From: Shewanella jiangmenensis
Lineage (GTDB): Bacteria; Pseudomonadota; Gammaproteobacteria; Enterobacterales; Shewanellaceae
Length of the DNA stretch: 64,000 nt
Assembly (NCBI RefSeq): GCF_018596335.1
Contig: NZ_JAHEPS010000006.1
Location: 124,001-188,000 of the forward strand
Direction of reading: 5' to 3'
Each line of letters starts with the position of its first letter. Position 1 is the first letter of the stretch. Made by a program: the position numbers and the translations under genes. The notes beneath the pieces are model-generated. The model was not told the DNA's origin and made no database searches. It saw only the letters and a program-made list of their open reading frames with translations. This document shows, piece by piece, positions 23,089 to 32,384 of the stretch.

Positions 23089-24144
23089 ATGACCGACGTT
23101 CGGAGCAATAAAGTGACTCAGGACGAGCAAAAGGCGTTATCCGGCGCAGGCGCTGCCAATTCGCCAACCCTGTGCTGGCACGATTTAACCGGTTCCGGCA
23201 CTGCGGGATCAACTGCGGCGGTTCCGGGCACTGCTGGTTCGAACCTGGAGAGCACTAATTCCGTCATTGAAAACACCGCCATTTCCGGCGCCGATCGGGC
23301 GCTGGCCTATGGCGATGGCCTGTTTGCGACCATGCGGGTGCTGGATGACGGGCGGATAACCTGTCTTGACACCCACCTCTCAAGGCTCGCCCAGGGCATG
23401 CTGCGGCTTGGTTTTTTCAGAACCGATAGTCACTCCGGTATGCCAGCTGATAGCACGTCAAGTGCCGGTGCTGACAAGCCGTCCGCACAAGATGCGCTGC
23501 TTTCGCAGCTGCTGGCACACATCAAGTCAAGATTGATTATCGCCGCTTCCTTGCATAAAGGCGGCGGCCTTAAGCTTATCCTTAGCCGGGGCGAGGGTGG
23601 GCGTGGTTATCTTGCGCCGTCTAATCCCAAAGTGCTCGCGGTATTAAGCGCTTTTGCGTTGCCGGCGCATTACAGCGACTGGCGTGCGCGCGGCGTTGCC
23701 CTTGCCAGCGCGTCGCTGCAACTTGGGCGTCAGCCAAAGCTTGCTGGCATGAAACACCTAAACCGGCTCGAGCAGGTTCTTATTCGCGCTGAGCCCTTGC
23801 CGGACTGGGCCGATGACTTTCTGGTTAAAGACTGTAACGGCGAGGTCATTGAAAGCTCGATGGCCAATCTTGTTTTTATTGTCGGCAACACCTGCATTAC
23901 GCCCCATCACAGCTATGCCGGCGTCTCAGGTGTCATGCGCCAATGCCTGCTCGAAGCGCTGCTGTCACTAGGCTACCGGGTCGAGGCCAAGGCGGTTTCT
24001 GAGGCGCTGCTCACTTGCTGTGATGCAGTGCTGATGAGTAACAGCCTGATGGGCGTTATCGAAGTGCGGCGCATTAATCATCATTATTTTCCTGAATTTC
24101 ATGGCATCGACGCTGTGCGTGATGCGCTGGACTCATTTTTATGA
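23089..24144 (+). CDS. pabC: aminodeoxychorismate lyase with low-complexity insertions
   Basis: PLP-dependent fold-IV lyase making p-aminobenzoate from 4-amino-4-deoxychorismate. The PLP lysine is Lys222 in GMKHLNRLEQ, and the cofactor glutamate is in EVIESSMANLVF. At 351 residues it is about 80 longer than E. coli PabC (269). The excess is an N-terminal extension with a 10-residue Gly/Ser/Thr/Ala repeat (about residues 36-54) and an insertion of Ser, Asp and Ala near residues 112-135. The first ATG at 23089 may not be the true start; GTG/ATG codons nearer residue 60 are absent, so I keep it. It overlaps mltG by 4 nt. Confidence 0.9.
   Translation: MTDVRSNKVTQDEQKALSGAGAANSPTLCWHDLTGSGTAGSTAAVPGTAGSNLESTNSVIENTAISGADRALAYGDGLFATMRVLDDGRITCLDTHLSRLAQGMLRLGFFRTDSHSGMPADSTSSAGADKPSAQDALLSQLLAHIKSRLIIAASLHKGGGLKLILSRGEGGRGYLAPSNPKVLAVLSAFALPAHYSDWRARGVALASASLQLGRQPKLAGMKHLNRLEQVLIRAEPLPDWADDFLVKDCNGEVIESSMANLVFIVGNTCITPHHSYAGVSGVMRQCLLEALLSLGYRVEAKAVSEALLTCCDAVLMSNSLMGVIEVRRINHHYFPEFHGIDAVRDALDSFL
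23194..23253 (+). repeat. 30-nt in-frame duplication in the pabC N-terminus
   Basis: Encodes two related ten-residue segments, GSGTAGSTAA and VPGTAGSNLE, in the N-terminal extension of PabC. Approximate boundaries. Confidence 0.6.
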
Positions 24145-25151
24145 AACGAATTTTGCTCGCCCTTGGGGCGTCGGTATTCAGCCTAGCCCTGATTGGGGCA
24201 GGCGTGGTGATGTGGGGCATGAATGCCCTTGAAAGCTATGGTAAAACGCCGCTTAATCTTCAGCAGGAACGTGAGCTTGATGTGGTTAAAGGCATGAATG
24301 CCCGTACCCTTGGCAAAGAGCTGATGAAAGAGGGGCTTCTTAGCGAAGGCTGGGAATTTGACTGGTTCTTGCGCCTGCATCCTGAATACGCTGGCATACG
24401 CCAGGGCACCTACGCCATCGCCCCCGGTGACACGCTAGTGGATTTATTTGCCAAACTGCTTGATGGCAAAGTGAAAGATTTCAGCGTTACCCTGGTGGAA
24501 GGCCAGACGGTGCGCGAGTGGAGCGCAAGGCTGAAAACGGCCGCACGACTTAACTGGCAGGAGGATGCCTTTTTGGCGGTGCTGAAGGCCGAAGGCGACA
24601 GCTCAGGACTGCCGGAGGGGAAATTCTTCCCCGACACCTACAGCTACCATGCCGGTCAGTCGGTTACTGCCATGCTCACCCAAAGCTATCGTAAGATGCA
24701 GCAGGAGATTGAGGCAGCCTGGAAGGCGCGCAGCAGCGACTCGCCGCTCAAATCGCCCTATGAGCTGCTTATCCTGGCGTCCATCATCGAAAAGGAAACC
24801 GGCAAAGCCGATGAGCGGCCGCTGATAGCCTCGGTGTTTATCAACCGCATTCGCCTCGGCATGCGCCTGCAAACCGATCCGACTGTGATTTATGGCATGG
24901 GCGAGCGCTTCAACGGCAATATCACCCGTAAAGATCTGCAGGAAGATACGCCGTTCAATACCTATCGTATTGATGGCCTGCCGCCAACCCCCATTGCCGC
25001 ACCGGGCCGCGCCGCACTGATGGCAGCAGCGGTGCCGGCCAAGGCTGATTACCTTTATTTTGTGTCGCGTAACGATGGCAGCCATGTGTTTTCCAAAACA
25101 TTGAGCGAGCATAACCGCGCTGTAAACGAATATCAGAGAAAGCAAAAATGA
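24141..25151 (+). CDS. mltG: endolytic murein transglycosylase MltG
   Basis: Cleaves nascent glycan strands in the periplasm, thought to terminate polymerisation. 336 residues: a single N-terminal membrane helix (about 5-27), a LysM-like region and the YceG catalytic domain with the catalytic Glu in [13 protein letters not shown] and [15 protein letters not shown] further on. Its ATG overlaps the pabC stop (ATGA), and its own end overlaps tmk in the same way, showing tight translational coupling of the operon. Confidence 0.96.
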   Translation: MKRILLALGASVFSLALIGAGVVMWGMNALESYGKTPLNLQQERELDVVKGMNARTLGKELMKEGLLSEGWEFDWFLRLHPEYAGIRQGTYAIAPGDTLVDLFAKLLDGKVKDFSVTLVEGQTVREWSARLKTAARLNWQEDAFLAVLKAEGDSSGLPEGKFFPDTYSYHAGQSVTAMLTQSYRKMQQEIEAAWKARSSDSPLKSPYELLILASIIEKETGKADERPLIASVFINRIRLGMRLQTDPTVIYGMGERFNGNITRKDLQEDTPFNTYRIDGLPPTPIAAPGRAALMAAAVPAKADYLYFVSRNDGSHVFSKTLSEHNRAVNEYQRKQK

Positions 25152-25783
25152 CCGAGTCTCGCGCAAAATTCATTGTTATCGAAGGACTTGAAGGTGCGGG
25201 TAAGTCCAGTGCCGTCGCGCTGGTAACCGATTTTATTGAAAAGCACACAGGCAAAGCCCCCGTGTGCACCCGTGAGCCCGGCGGTACGCCGCTTGCTGAA
25301 AAAATCCGTGATTTGGTTAAAAACGCCGAGCCTGGCGATCCGCTTTGTGACGAAGCCGAATGCCTGCTGTTTTACGCCGCACGGGCGCAGCTGGTGGCCA
25401 ATGTTATAAAGCCGGCGCTTGCGGATGGGCGCTGGGTGCTTGGCGATCGGCATAATTTATCCTCTATCGCCTATCAGGGCGGCGGCCGCGGTTTGATGTC
25501 CCTGGTCAGTCGCTTAAGCGACATCACCCTCGGTGACTTTAAACCCGATTTGACCCTGTATCTCGACATCGACCCTATCCTTGGCCTCGAGCGCGCGGCC
25601 AGGCGCGGTGCCCTTGACCGGATTGAGCAGCAGGAGATAGATTTTTTCCAACGGGCACGGCAAACCTTTTTAAGTGAAGCGGCCAAGGATGACTCCATCA
25701 AGGTGATCGATGCATCAAGGCCACTTACCGAGGTACATGCTGCCATCATCGCTACGCTTTCAGCCGCATTTTCGGTTAACTGA
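25148..25783 (+). CDS. tmk: thymidylate kinase
   Basis: Phosphorylates dTMP to dTDP. The 211-residue protein has P-loop GLEGAGKSS (12-20), the DRHNLSS motif (DR[YH] contact to the nucleotide base) and a lid region [19 protein letters not shown] overlaps the mltG stop by 4 nt; the next gene holB starts 2 nt after its stop. Confidence 0.97.
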   Translation: MTESRAKFIVIEGLEGAGKSSAVALVTDFIEKHTGKAPVCTREPGGTPLAEKIRDLVKNAEPGDPLCDEAECLLFYAARAQLVANVIKPALADGRWVLGDRHNLSSIAYQGGGRGLMSLVSRLSDITLGDFKPDLTLYLDIDPILGLERAARRGALDRIEQQEIDFFQRARQTFLSEAAKDDSIKVIDASRPLTEVHAAIIATLSAAFSVN

Positions 25784-25785
25784 GC

Positions 25786-26691
25786 ATGGATTTATATCCC
25801 TGGTTCCAGCCAAGTTTTGATAAATTTCTGCAGCTGTCCGCTGCAGGACGGCTGCCCCATGCGCTGCTGGTCGGGATTGAAGAGGGTCTGGGTGTCAATG
25901 CGCTGCTTGAGCGTATGGCAGGCTCGGCGCTGTGTTTGTCGGTAACGCCCCACGGCGCCTGCGGTCAATGTAAGTCCTGTCAGCTGCTTAGCGCCGGTAA
26001 TCATCCTGATTTTTACCGGCTGGTTGCCGATGGCAATCAAATCAAGGTGGATCAGGTACGAAGCCTTATCGCTGACTTCGCCACCACGGCGCAGCAGGGC
26101 GGCAAGCGTGTGGCCCTTATCCACGGCGCCGAGCGTATGAATCAGGCGGCGGCCAATGCGCTGCTGAAAACCCTCGAAGAGCCGCCGGCCAATACCCTTA
26201 TTCTGCTGCAAAGCAACACCCCGGCGCGGCTGCTGCCAACCCTGCGAAGCCGCTGCCAGCAACTGCCTTTTGTTGCACCTGATAATCACGCCATCGCGGC
26301 CTGGCTTTCCCGTGAGGGGCTCAGAGCTGATGCCATCTGGGCACTGCCTGTGGTCGGCGGACCGGTAAAGTTGGCAGAGTACTTGCAAAACAACAAGATG
26401 GAAGTGCTGGAGCGATATCGAAAAGATTGGCGAAGCAGTTTGTCCCACGGCCATCTGTGTGCTAGCTTTAACGATATCAGCGAAGAACAAATTACTGATG
26501 TACTTAAGGTTTTGTATTCAGTACTTCTTGAAGCTGTGCAAGAGTTGTCACTTGGCAATCCCATTCGGGCGGCGAAAGTCGCTGGTTTGGCTGGCGAAAT
26601 TATGGCTGTGTGCCATACCTTAACTACTATGTCGAGCGTCAATTATCTGGCACTATGTCAGAAATTTGTCTCCAGTTATCAGGGCTTATAA
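25786..26691 (+). CDS. holB: DNA polymerase III subunit delta'
   Basis: Clamp-loader subunit. The AAA+ fold is present but the P-loop is degenerate (GIEEGLGVNAL, no Lys), as expected for delta', which does not hydrolyse ATP. The zinc module Cys50, Cys59, Cys62, Cys65 (CGQCKSCQLL) is intact. LLKTLEEPPANT carries the SRC-region neighbourhood and LRSRCQQL the arginine-finger SRC motif. 301 residues is somewhat shorter than E. coli (334), in the C-terminal collar domain. Part of the tmk-holB-pilZ-tatD cluster. Confidence 0.95.
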   Translation: MDLYPWFQPSFDKFLQLSAAGRLPHALLVGIEEGLGVNALLERMAGSALCLSVTPHGACGQCKSCQLLSAGNHPDFYRLVADGNQIKVDQVRSLIADFATTAQQGGKRVALIHGAERMNQAAANALLKTLEEPPANTLILLQSNTPARLLPTLRSRCQQLPFVAPDNHAIAAWLSREGLRADAIWALPVVGGPVKLAEYLQNNKMEVLERYRKDWRSSLSHGHLCASFNDISEEQITDVLKVLYSVLLEAVQELSLGNPIRAAKVAGLAGEIMAVCHTLTTMSSVNYLALCQKFVSSYQGL

Positions 26692-26703
26692 GCAACTTAG
26701 TCT

Positions 26704-27030
26704 ATGGTTGATTTGATGGTGAATTTCGATACGCTGCATCAGTTGTATCGAGCCTACATGCCTTTCATTAAGCCTGCCGGGCTGTTTGTGTCCACCAGTG
26801 AAAGCCATTTTTTGGGGCAGGAGCTGACGCTGGCCTACCGCTTACCGGGCGCGACTGCCGTGCATCAACTGCGCGGGGTAGTGGTGTGGATCAATCCGGT
26901 CGGCGCTTCCGGCGGCCGTCCACCCGGGGTTGGCCTTAAAATCATGTCCGATGCCGAAACCCATAAACACCATATTGAAAACCTGCTTTCCCGCGAACTC
27001 GCCTCAGGCGATTTGACCTGCACCATGTAG
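26704..27030 (+). CDS. PilZ-domain protein (type IV pilus PilZ-like)
   Basis: A 108-residue single-domain protein between holB and tatD, the usual place of the pilus assembly PilZ in gammaproteobacteria. The core strand VVVWINPVG and the loop GGRPPGVGLKI match that group. The classical c-di-GMP motifs (RxxxR and D/NxSxxG) are not present, as in the original PilZ that acts through PilB rather than by binding the nucleotide. The ribosome-binding site is weak; ATG 26704 or ATG 26716 are both possible. Confidence 0.88.
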   Translation: MVDLMVNFDTLHQLYRAYMPFIKPAGLFVSTSESHFLGQELTLAYRLPGATAVHQLRGVVVWINPVGASGGRPPGVGLKIMSDAETHKHHIENLLSRELASGDLTCTM

Positions 27031-27075
27031 GCCGCTATTCTTGCCATCCTTTTATTGACCGGCAGGAAACCCAAG

Positions 27076-27864
27076 GTGCTCATCGATTCACATTGCCATC
27101 TCGACAGACTCAAGGCCGGGCCTTGTGACACTTCTTTGGCCTCGTTGCTGGGGGCCGCCAAAACCCGTGGCGTTGATTATGTGCTGTGCGTAAATGTGCG
27201 CCAAAAGGGCTTTGACGCCATGCGTGAGCGGGTGGAAATGTTCGACAATGTGTTCCTCTCAAGCGGCGTGCATCCCCTTGATGTAAAAGAAGGGCTGGAT
27301 GTTGCCGAGCTTAAAGCCTTTGCCTCACATCCCAAAGTGGTTGCCATTGGCGAAACCGGCCTTGATTACTATTACGCCGATGAAAGCCGCGAGCTGCAGC
27401 TTCAGTGTTTTGAGCAGCAAATCGCCCTAGCCCGCGAAGTGAATAAGCCGCTCATCGTGCATACCCGTGACGCCCGTGAAGATACCATCCGTTTGCTCAA
27501 GGATGGCGGCGCCGAGCAGGTTGGTGGTGTGCTGCACTGCTTTACCGAAAATTGGGAAATGGCCAAGGCGGCGATGGACTTGGGCTTTTATATTTCGGTC
27601 TCAGGTATTGTCACCTTCAAAAATGCGGCAGAGCTTCGCGAGGTCATCCGCAAGGTGCCCAAAGACAGGTTGTTGGTTGAAACCGATTCGCCCTATCTGG
27701 CGCCGGTGCCGCACCGCGGCCAGGAAAATCAGCCCGCCTATGTGCGTGATGTGGCGGAGTTTGTTGCTGAGCTTCGCGGTGAAAAGTTTGCTGAACTTGC
27801 TGAATTCACTACCCGGAACTTTTTTACCCTGTTTAAGGATGCGGCGCGTCTTGCCGGTCGCTGA
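27076..27864 (+). CDS. TatD-family metal-dependent deoxyribonuclease (YcfH-like)
   Basis: TIM-barrel metallohydrolase, 262 residues. Metal ligands: HxH in IDSHCHLD (residues 3-10), Glu in GETGLDYYY, His in IVHTRDA and LHCF, and Asp in ETDSPYLAPVPHRG. GTG 27076 is chosen because AGGAAA lies just upstream and the product begins MLIDSHCH; TTG 27055 would add seven residues. The position after tmk-holB-pilZ corresponds to E. coli ycfH. The cellular substrate is not settled. Confidence 0.92.
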   Translation: MLIDSHCHLDRLKAGPCDTSLASLLGAAKTRGVDYVLCVNVRQKGFDAMRERVEMFDNVFLSSGVHPLDVKEGLDVAELKAFASHPKVVAIGETGLDYYYADESRELQLQCFEQQIALAREVNKPLIVHTRDAREDTIRLLKDGGAEQVGGVLHCFTENWEMAKAAMDLGFYISVSGIVTFKNAAELREVIRKVPKDRLLVETDSPYLAPVPHRGQENQPAYVRDVAEFVAELRGEKFAELAEFTTRNFFTLFKDAARLAGR

Positions 27865-27930
27865 ATTTACCGGTCACGGAGTTTAAGGTTCGCCTGAGTG
27901 TATTTCTGCTAAATCAGCTGATTTAACACA

Positions 27931-27968
27931 TAAAAAAAGGCCCAAAACTATTCCTGATGTTTTGGGCC
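27931..27968 (-). terminator. terminator of rsmF
   Basis: 10-bp stem GGCCCAAAAC (27939-27948) / GTTTTGGGCC (27959-27968); the T7 run lies on the minus-strand side, so it serves the leftward rsmF gene. The adjacent AAATCAGCTGATTT (27911-27924) is a perfect 14-bp palindrome. Confidence 0.8.
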
Positions 27969-28120
27969 CAGGGGAATGGCTCAATAAAGAGCCGTGCGCT
28001 ATTCAGTTCCAAAAGGGTATTGAGGAAACACTCCTACCAGTCTAGAACAGTGATTTATCTTTTGCTGAATTTATGAGCAAATTTTTTTCACCATTCATAA
28101 ACCACTAGCCGCCTGTGTGC

Positions 28121-29524
28121 TCAGCTTTGGACGTTATCGCGGCAAAGCTCACGTGGCAAGTTGTTTTTAAGCTTATTCCCCAGATGCTTGGCAAGGCCAA
28201 GTGGCGCGCCGTGCAGTGAAAGAATTTGTTCACCCAGCGCTTTAGTGCCATCAATCGCCACATCCCGCCCCATTAAATAGGCTTTTGCGGCCTCGTCGCT
28301 CACCGGCCACAGCTTGTTGCAGCTAAGGCTCATCACCGCTTCGTGGCGAATTTTGATGCCGTGCTTGTGGTTTTCAGCAAGCTTTAGACCAATGCGCTGC
28401 AAGCGGATCCGCTCAGTAAGGGCCAACAGGCCGTCGGGCACCAACCAGAATTCATCATCGCGCATCAGCACGCTCGCATCTTTTGGCAGCGAGAGCCCCA
28501 GGGATGCCAGCGCCTCAGCCAACGCCTGACGTGGCTTTGGTGCTGCCGGCGTAAAGGGGAATTTAGCGCGGTAATTCGGATCGTCGGTATTTCGCAGCAC
28601 TGCCCGTGTTTTACGAAGCCTTGCCACAAAAAAGCCTTCACTGTCGTAAATTTGCGGCCAGATATGTAGAAAGCCTTCTTCAGTCAGAGATTTATCTGTA
28701 CCGTCAAACAGGTTTGCGAGAGATTCAAACTCCACCGCATCGCCATAACGCGCTTTCAGAAAATGACAAACGGCCTGGTTTTCCTGCCGGTTCAGGGTGC
28801 AGGTCGAGTAAATAAGTACGCCGCCGGGTTTGAGCGCCTGAAAGGCTGAATCAATCAAATCCCGCTGCAGCGCGGCAATCGACTCAATTTCGGCAAGGTC
28901 CCAGTGCTTCAGGCTTAAGGGGTCTTTACGCACTGTGCCTTCGCCGCTGCAGGGCGCATCCAGCAAGATGGCATCGAAGGTTTCAAAAAGATAACTGCCG
29001 AATACTCTGCCATCAAAATTAGTCATCGCCGTGTTGACCACGCCCATGCGCTGTAAATTGGCGGCAAGCACCTTGGTGCGGCTCGCGGAGTATTCGTTGG
29101 CAAGGATCAGGCCCTGATTGTCCATCAAGGCGGCAAGCTGGGTGGTTTTGGAGCCAGGCGCCGCCGCAACATCGAGCAGCATGGCAGGTTTGCTGTCCTC
29201 GCCAAACATCAGCGCTGCTGGCGGCATCATGGAGCTCGCTTCCTGGATGTAAAACAGCCCCTGAATATGCTCAACCAGATTTCCGGGCTGGCAATCGTCA
29301 GGGTAGCTTACCCAAAAGCCGTCCTTACACCAGGGAATGGCAGCAAACTGCCAGCCGCGGGGTTCAAGTATGGCTTTAAGCGCGTCAGCGGAAATTTTCA
29401 GGGTGTTAACCCGGATAGCAGGGCGCAGCGGCAGACCGCAGTAATGGATAAAGTCATCCATGCTCAGATGGGATGGCATTTCTTGCGCAATGCTATTGAT
29501 AAAATTTTGATTTAATTGAACCAT
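28121..29524 (-). CDS. rsmF: 16S rRNA m5C1407 methyltransferase RsmF
   Basis: SAM-dependent RNA cytosine-C5 methyltransferase of the NOL1/NOP2/Sun family. SAM motif DVAAAPGSKTTQLA; the release and nucleophile cysteines lie in LDAPCSGEGT and YSTCTLN. The C-terminal third (from about residue 325) is the PUA-like and RNA-binding extension of YebU. 467 residues fits E. coli RsmF (479). Divergent from the nucleoside-gate protein gene with only ~80 nt between the starts. Confidence 0.94.
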   Translation of the reverse strand: MVQLNQNFINSIAQEMPSHLSMDDFIHYCGLPLRPAIRVNTLKISADALKAILEPRGWQFAAIPWCKDGFWVSYPDDCQPGNLVEHIQGLFYIQEASSMMPPAALMFGEDSKPAMLLDVAAAPGSKTTQLAALMDNQGLILANEYSASRTKVLAANLQRMGVVNTAMTNFDGRVFGSYLFETFDAILLDAPCSGEGTVRKDPLSLKHWDLAEIESIAALQRDLIDSAFQALKPGGVLIYSTCTLNRQENQAVCHFLKARYGDAVEFESLANLFDGTDKSLTEEGFLHIWPQIYDSEGFFVARLRKTRAVLRNTDDPNYRAKFPFTPAAPKPRQALAEALASLGLSLPKDASVLMRDDEFWLVPDGLLALTERIRLQRIGLKLAENHKHGIKIRHEAVMSLSCNKLWPVSDEAAKAYLMGRDVAIDGTKALGEQILSLHGAPLGLAKHLGNKLKNNLPRELCRDNVQS

Positions 29525-29603
29525 AATGCCAGAAAGCTTGTAGCAGATGGCGGCAGTATATCAGATGTACCGGCCGCTGGGTGCCGGGAATTGGGAGAAG
29601 GCA

Positions 29604-30830
29604 TTGCTCAATCGGGTATGGATGGTGTTTTTTGCGGTAAGCCTGGCGGCGGTGCTGCTGCGCCTTGGTCAGGGCGACACCAGTGTGGTCAGTGCGGCGG
29701 TAGAAGGGCTGTTTGCCAGTGCCAAACTTGCCGCCGAAATTGCCATTGGCCTTGTGGGCGTGCTCGCGCTGTGGCTTGGGTTGATGCGGGTTGGCGAGAA
29801 GGCAGGCATGGTTGCTGCGCTGGCAAAAGTCAGCGAGCCACTGCTTGCTAAACTCATGCCCGAGGTGCCGAAAGGCGATCCGGCCTTTGGTAGTGTGACC
29901 ATGAATCTGATGGCCAATGTGCTGGGGCTGGATAACGCCGCCACGCCGCTTGGCCTCAAGGCGATGAATGACCTGCAGCGCCTCAATCCCATCAAAGATA
30001 CCGCCTCCAATGCGCAGATCCTGTTTTTGGTGCTCAACACCTCGTCTGTGACCCTGATCCCGGTAACCGTGTTCCTTTACCGCGCCCAGCAGGGCGCAGC
30101 GTCGCCCGCCGATGTGTTTTTGCCGATATTGCTCGCAACCTCTGCCTCCACACTGGCAGGTCTTCTGTGTGTGGCGCTGGTGCAGCGCTTGCCCTTGTTT
30201 TCAGCCGTGGTACTTGGCTATGGCGCGCTGATGATAAGCGCTTTGCTGGCGCTTATTGCCTATCTTGGCACTCTCGCTGCCGATGAGATTGCCGCTGTGT
30301 CCGGTCTGGCCGGCAATGGGGTGTTGCTTGGGCTTATCTTTTTGTTTGTGCTTGGCGCAAGTGTGAGGCGGGTTGCCATTTATGATGAATTTATCGAGGG
30401 TGCCAAGGAAGGCTTCGGGCTTGCCATTCAGCTTATCCCTTATCTTTTGGCGATGCTGCTGGCAATTGGCTTGCTGCGCGCGTCCGGGGCGCTCGATTAT
30501 CTTTTGTCGCTGATTGCTGCGCTCGTGAGCGCCATCGGCGGCGATACCCGCTTTGTGGATGCTCTGCCCACGGCGCTGATGAAGCCTTTCAGTGGCAGCG
30601 GTGCCCGCGCCATGATGCTGGAAACCATGGCACATCACGGCGTTGACTCTTTTGCCGGCCGCCTTGCAGCGGTATTTCAGGGCTCCACCGAAACCACCTT
30701 TTACGTGCTGGCGGTGTATTTTGGTGCGGTGGGCATTAAATACAGCCGCCATGCGGTGGGCTGTGCCCTGACTGCCGATCTCGCTGGCATTCTCGCCGCC
30801 ATTGGCGTTTGTTATTGGTTTTACGGCTGA
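29604..30830 (+). CDS. nucleoside-recognition (Gate) domain membrane protein, SpmA-SpmB-like fusion
   Basis: A 408-residue multi-spanning inner-membrane protein with two Gate domains. The first half resembles spore maturation protein SpmA (NRVWMVFFAVSLAAVLLRLG start; GDPAFGSVTMNLMANVLGLDNAATPLGLKAM). The second resembles SpmB (FVDALPTALMKPFSGSGARAM, FQGSTETTFYVLAVYFG). In this non-sporulating lineage the fused form probably transports a small solute; the substrate is unknown. TTG 29604 is preferred, with GGGAG 6 nt upstream and an SpmA-like start; the frame is open to 29547. Confidence 0.85.
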   Translation: MLNRVWMVFFAVSLAAVLLRLGQGDTSVVSAAVEGLFASAKLAAEIAIGLVGVLALWLGLMRVGEKAGMVAALAKVSEPLLAKLMPEVPKGDPAFGSVTMNLMANVLGLDNAATPLGLKAMNDLQRLNPIKDTASNAQILFLVLNTSSVTLIPVTVFLYRAQQGAASPADVFLPILLATSASTLAGLLCVALVQRLPLFSAVVLGYGALMISALLALIAYLGTLAADEIAAVSGLAGNGVLLGLIFLFVLGASVRRVAIYDEFIEGAKEGFGLAIQLIPYLLAMLLAIGLLRASGALDYLLSLIAALVSAIGGDTRFVDALPTALMKPFSGSGARAMMLETMAHHGVDSFAGRLAAVFQGSTETTFYVLAVYFGAVGIKYSRHAVGCALTADLAGILAAIGVCYWFYG

Positions 30831-30854
30831 AAAAAACGCGGGCATTTGCCCGCG
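30831..30854 (-). terminator. terminator between nucleoside-gate gene and chrR
   Basis: CGCGGGC (30837-30843) / GCCCGCG (30848-30854), loop ATTT; T6 follows on the minus strand, so it ends rpoE-chrR. It begins directly after the TGA of the rightward gene. Confidence 0.82.
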
Positions 30855-30926
30855 CTGAATGGTCATCCGGTTGGATTGGGATGGGGTGACACAAAAACCA
30901 AAAGCTTCAATGTATCAACAGAAGCA

Positions 30927-31649
30927 TCAGTAAATCAGTTCGCCGATGGGGTTAAGCAGCTTACTCAGCCCCCTGGTAAAGTGCAGCGGCGCATCCACCA
31001 CGGTAAAACACAGGCAACCATCTTGGGTGATAGGCGTGTGCTGCTTACTGCCATCCATCAGCATAAAATCCCCCGGGCCGTAGCTGCCAAATTCATCGCT
31101 GAAATGTCCATCCAGCAGCAGGGTAATTTCGACGCCCTTATGGGTGTGCTCAGGAATTTCACCGCCGGCGGCAATGTGCAGCAAGCTGGCACGGGCTTTA
31201 CCGTCCTGGGTATCGAACCTGAGCCTGCTTACGTTTCCAAGGCCTTTCCAGCTGCTGGCAAGGTCACTGTGAATGAGCTGACGAAACGTGCGCGGCAGGA
31301 TAAATTGCTCGCCTTTCACGGCAGTGACGGCCGGGCCTAGATCGCCTTTGGTCAATACAGGTTCTTCTGCCTCGGTAGCGGTAATGGCATCGAACAGACT
31401 ATCCATGTTCAGCCAGTCACTTTGCTGCGCCTCAGTTCGAGTTTCTACTCGGGTAGCATCATCCAGTGCATTAACGCCAGAAGGAGCGCTCAGGTGGTGT
31501 CTGGCAAGCTTTTGCTGCAGCAGTGACACGCGCTCGGCGCACTGGTGGCAAAGCTCGCAGTGGGCACTCAGGGCAAGCGCCATGGCAAAGGAGGTTTCAC
31601 CTGCGGCATGGGCAAGCAACATCTCGTCAGAGGGATGATGATTAATCAT
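30927..31649 (-). CDS. chrR: ChrR-type zinc anti-sigma factor with cupin domain
   Basis: Cytoplasmic anti-sigma factor of the ChrR/ZAS type, 240 residues. The N-terminal zinc domain has His5, then His30-x3-Cys34-x2-Cys37 (SAHCELCHQC), the ligand spacing of Rhodobacter ChrR. The C-terminal cupin (about 135-220) carries HTHKGVEITLLLDG, the metal-binding HxH. In characterised pairs singlet oxygen or organic hydroperoxides release the sigma factor. ATG 31649, preceded by GGAGAA, overlaps the rpoE end by 8 nt. The frame remains open far upstream inside rpoE, but that is a shadow. Confidence 0.93.
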   Translation of the reverse strand: MINHHPSDEMLLAHAAGETSFAMALALSAHCELCHQCAERVSLLQQKLARHHLSAPSGVNALDDATRVETRTEAQQSDWLNMDSLFDAITATEAEEPVLTKGDLGPAVTAVKGEQFILPRTFRQLIHSDLASSWKGLGNVSRLRFDTQDGKARASLLHIAAGGEIPEHTHKGVEITLLLDGHFSDEFGSYGPGDFMLMDGSKQHTPITQDGCLCFTVVDAPLHFTRGLSKLLNPIGELIY

Positions 31650-32310
31650 GATGTTTCTCCAGCAGGCTTTTGAGTTTCTCAAGCCCCAGCCGCAGGCGGG
31701 ACTTGATGGTACCAAGGGGTACACCGAGTTTTTCAGCAAGCTCCTGCTGACTGAGTTCCTGAAGATAAATGCCCTGAACCACTTCACGTTGCAGTTTTGG
31801 CAATTTGCCGAGGTAGGCCGCGAGTAAATTATCAAGCTTGTGATCGGCAAACTCGTCACTGGCAGGATCGCTGTCAAACAGCGGCCAAATATCATCGCCG
31901 AAGGTATCTTCGCGGTTGTGCTGTACCCGGCGCAGCATATCAAAACACTGGTTGCGCATGATGGTGTACACCCAGGTGGCGACATTACCTTTATCTGAAT
32001 CGAACAAATGCGCCTTGGTCCACACTGTGGTGAGTGTTTCCTGCACCAAATCCATCGCAAGACCTTGCTGCGACAGACGCGACAAACCGAAGGCCCGGAT
32101 CTTTGGGCCGAAATAATCAAACAAGGCGCGAAACGCCTGCTTGTCGCGCTGGTTGGCTACCGCCAGCAGCCACTGTTTAAGGCTGTTGTCGTCTATTTCC
32201 TGCACCTGCTTTACCATCTCATCCGTTTCCTGGGCACCTGATTGAGCCCCTGACTGGATATGATAGCGGTAAGGCGTTGCTTTTTGGCGGTTTTGATGAA
32301 GAATTTTCAC
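31642..32310 (-). CDS. rpoE: ECF sigma factor RpoE (ChrR-partnered, ECF11-like)
   Basis: Extracytoplasmic-function sigma factor, about 222 residues. Region 2 includes AFRALFDYFGPKIRAFGL and DLVQETLTTVWTKA, and region 4 has LPKLQREVVQGIYLQ and QELAEKLGVPLGTIKSRLRL as the DNA-binding helix-turn-helix. I use GTG 32310, 7 nt after GAAGGA; GTG 32316 is only 1 nt from it. It is coupled to chrR and preceded by a promoter matching the ECF11 consensus, so autoregulation is likely. The expected signal is photo-oxidative stress; that part is from family knowledge. Confidence 0.93.
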   Translation of the reverse strand: MKILHQNRQKATPYRYHIQSGAQSGAQETDEMVKQVQEIDDNSLKQWLLAVANQRDKQAFRALFDYFGPKIRAFGLSRLSQQGLAMDLVQETLTTVWTKAHLFDSDKGNVATWVYTIMRNQCFDMLRRVQHNREDTFGDDIWPLFDSDPASDEFADHKLDNLLAAYLGKLPKLQREVVQGIYLQELSQQELAEKLGVPLGTIKSRLRLGLEKLKSLLEKHHD

Positions 32311-32351
32311 ATTCACATCCTTCGGGAAGTGGCCATGATTGCATCGAATGT

Positions 32352-32384
32352 GGGTTCATACGCCAATGCGTGCCAATTGGATCA
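32352..32384 (-). promoter_or_regulatory. ECF-type promoter of rpoE-chrR
   Basis: On the minus strand TGATCC (32384-32379), 16-nt spacer, CGTATG (32362-32357). This matches the known ChrR-partnered sigma consensus (TGATCC, ~16-18 nt, CGTA). The TGA of the -35 element is also the stop codon of the upstream LON-domain gene. Confidence 0.72.

Noticed and set aside
30927..32120. 397-codon version of chrR reading through rpoE
   Set aside because: The upstream part overlaps the conserved sigma factor in another frame; the true start at 31649 has GGAGAA and the zinc-domain N-terminus.
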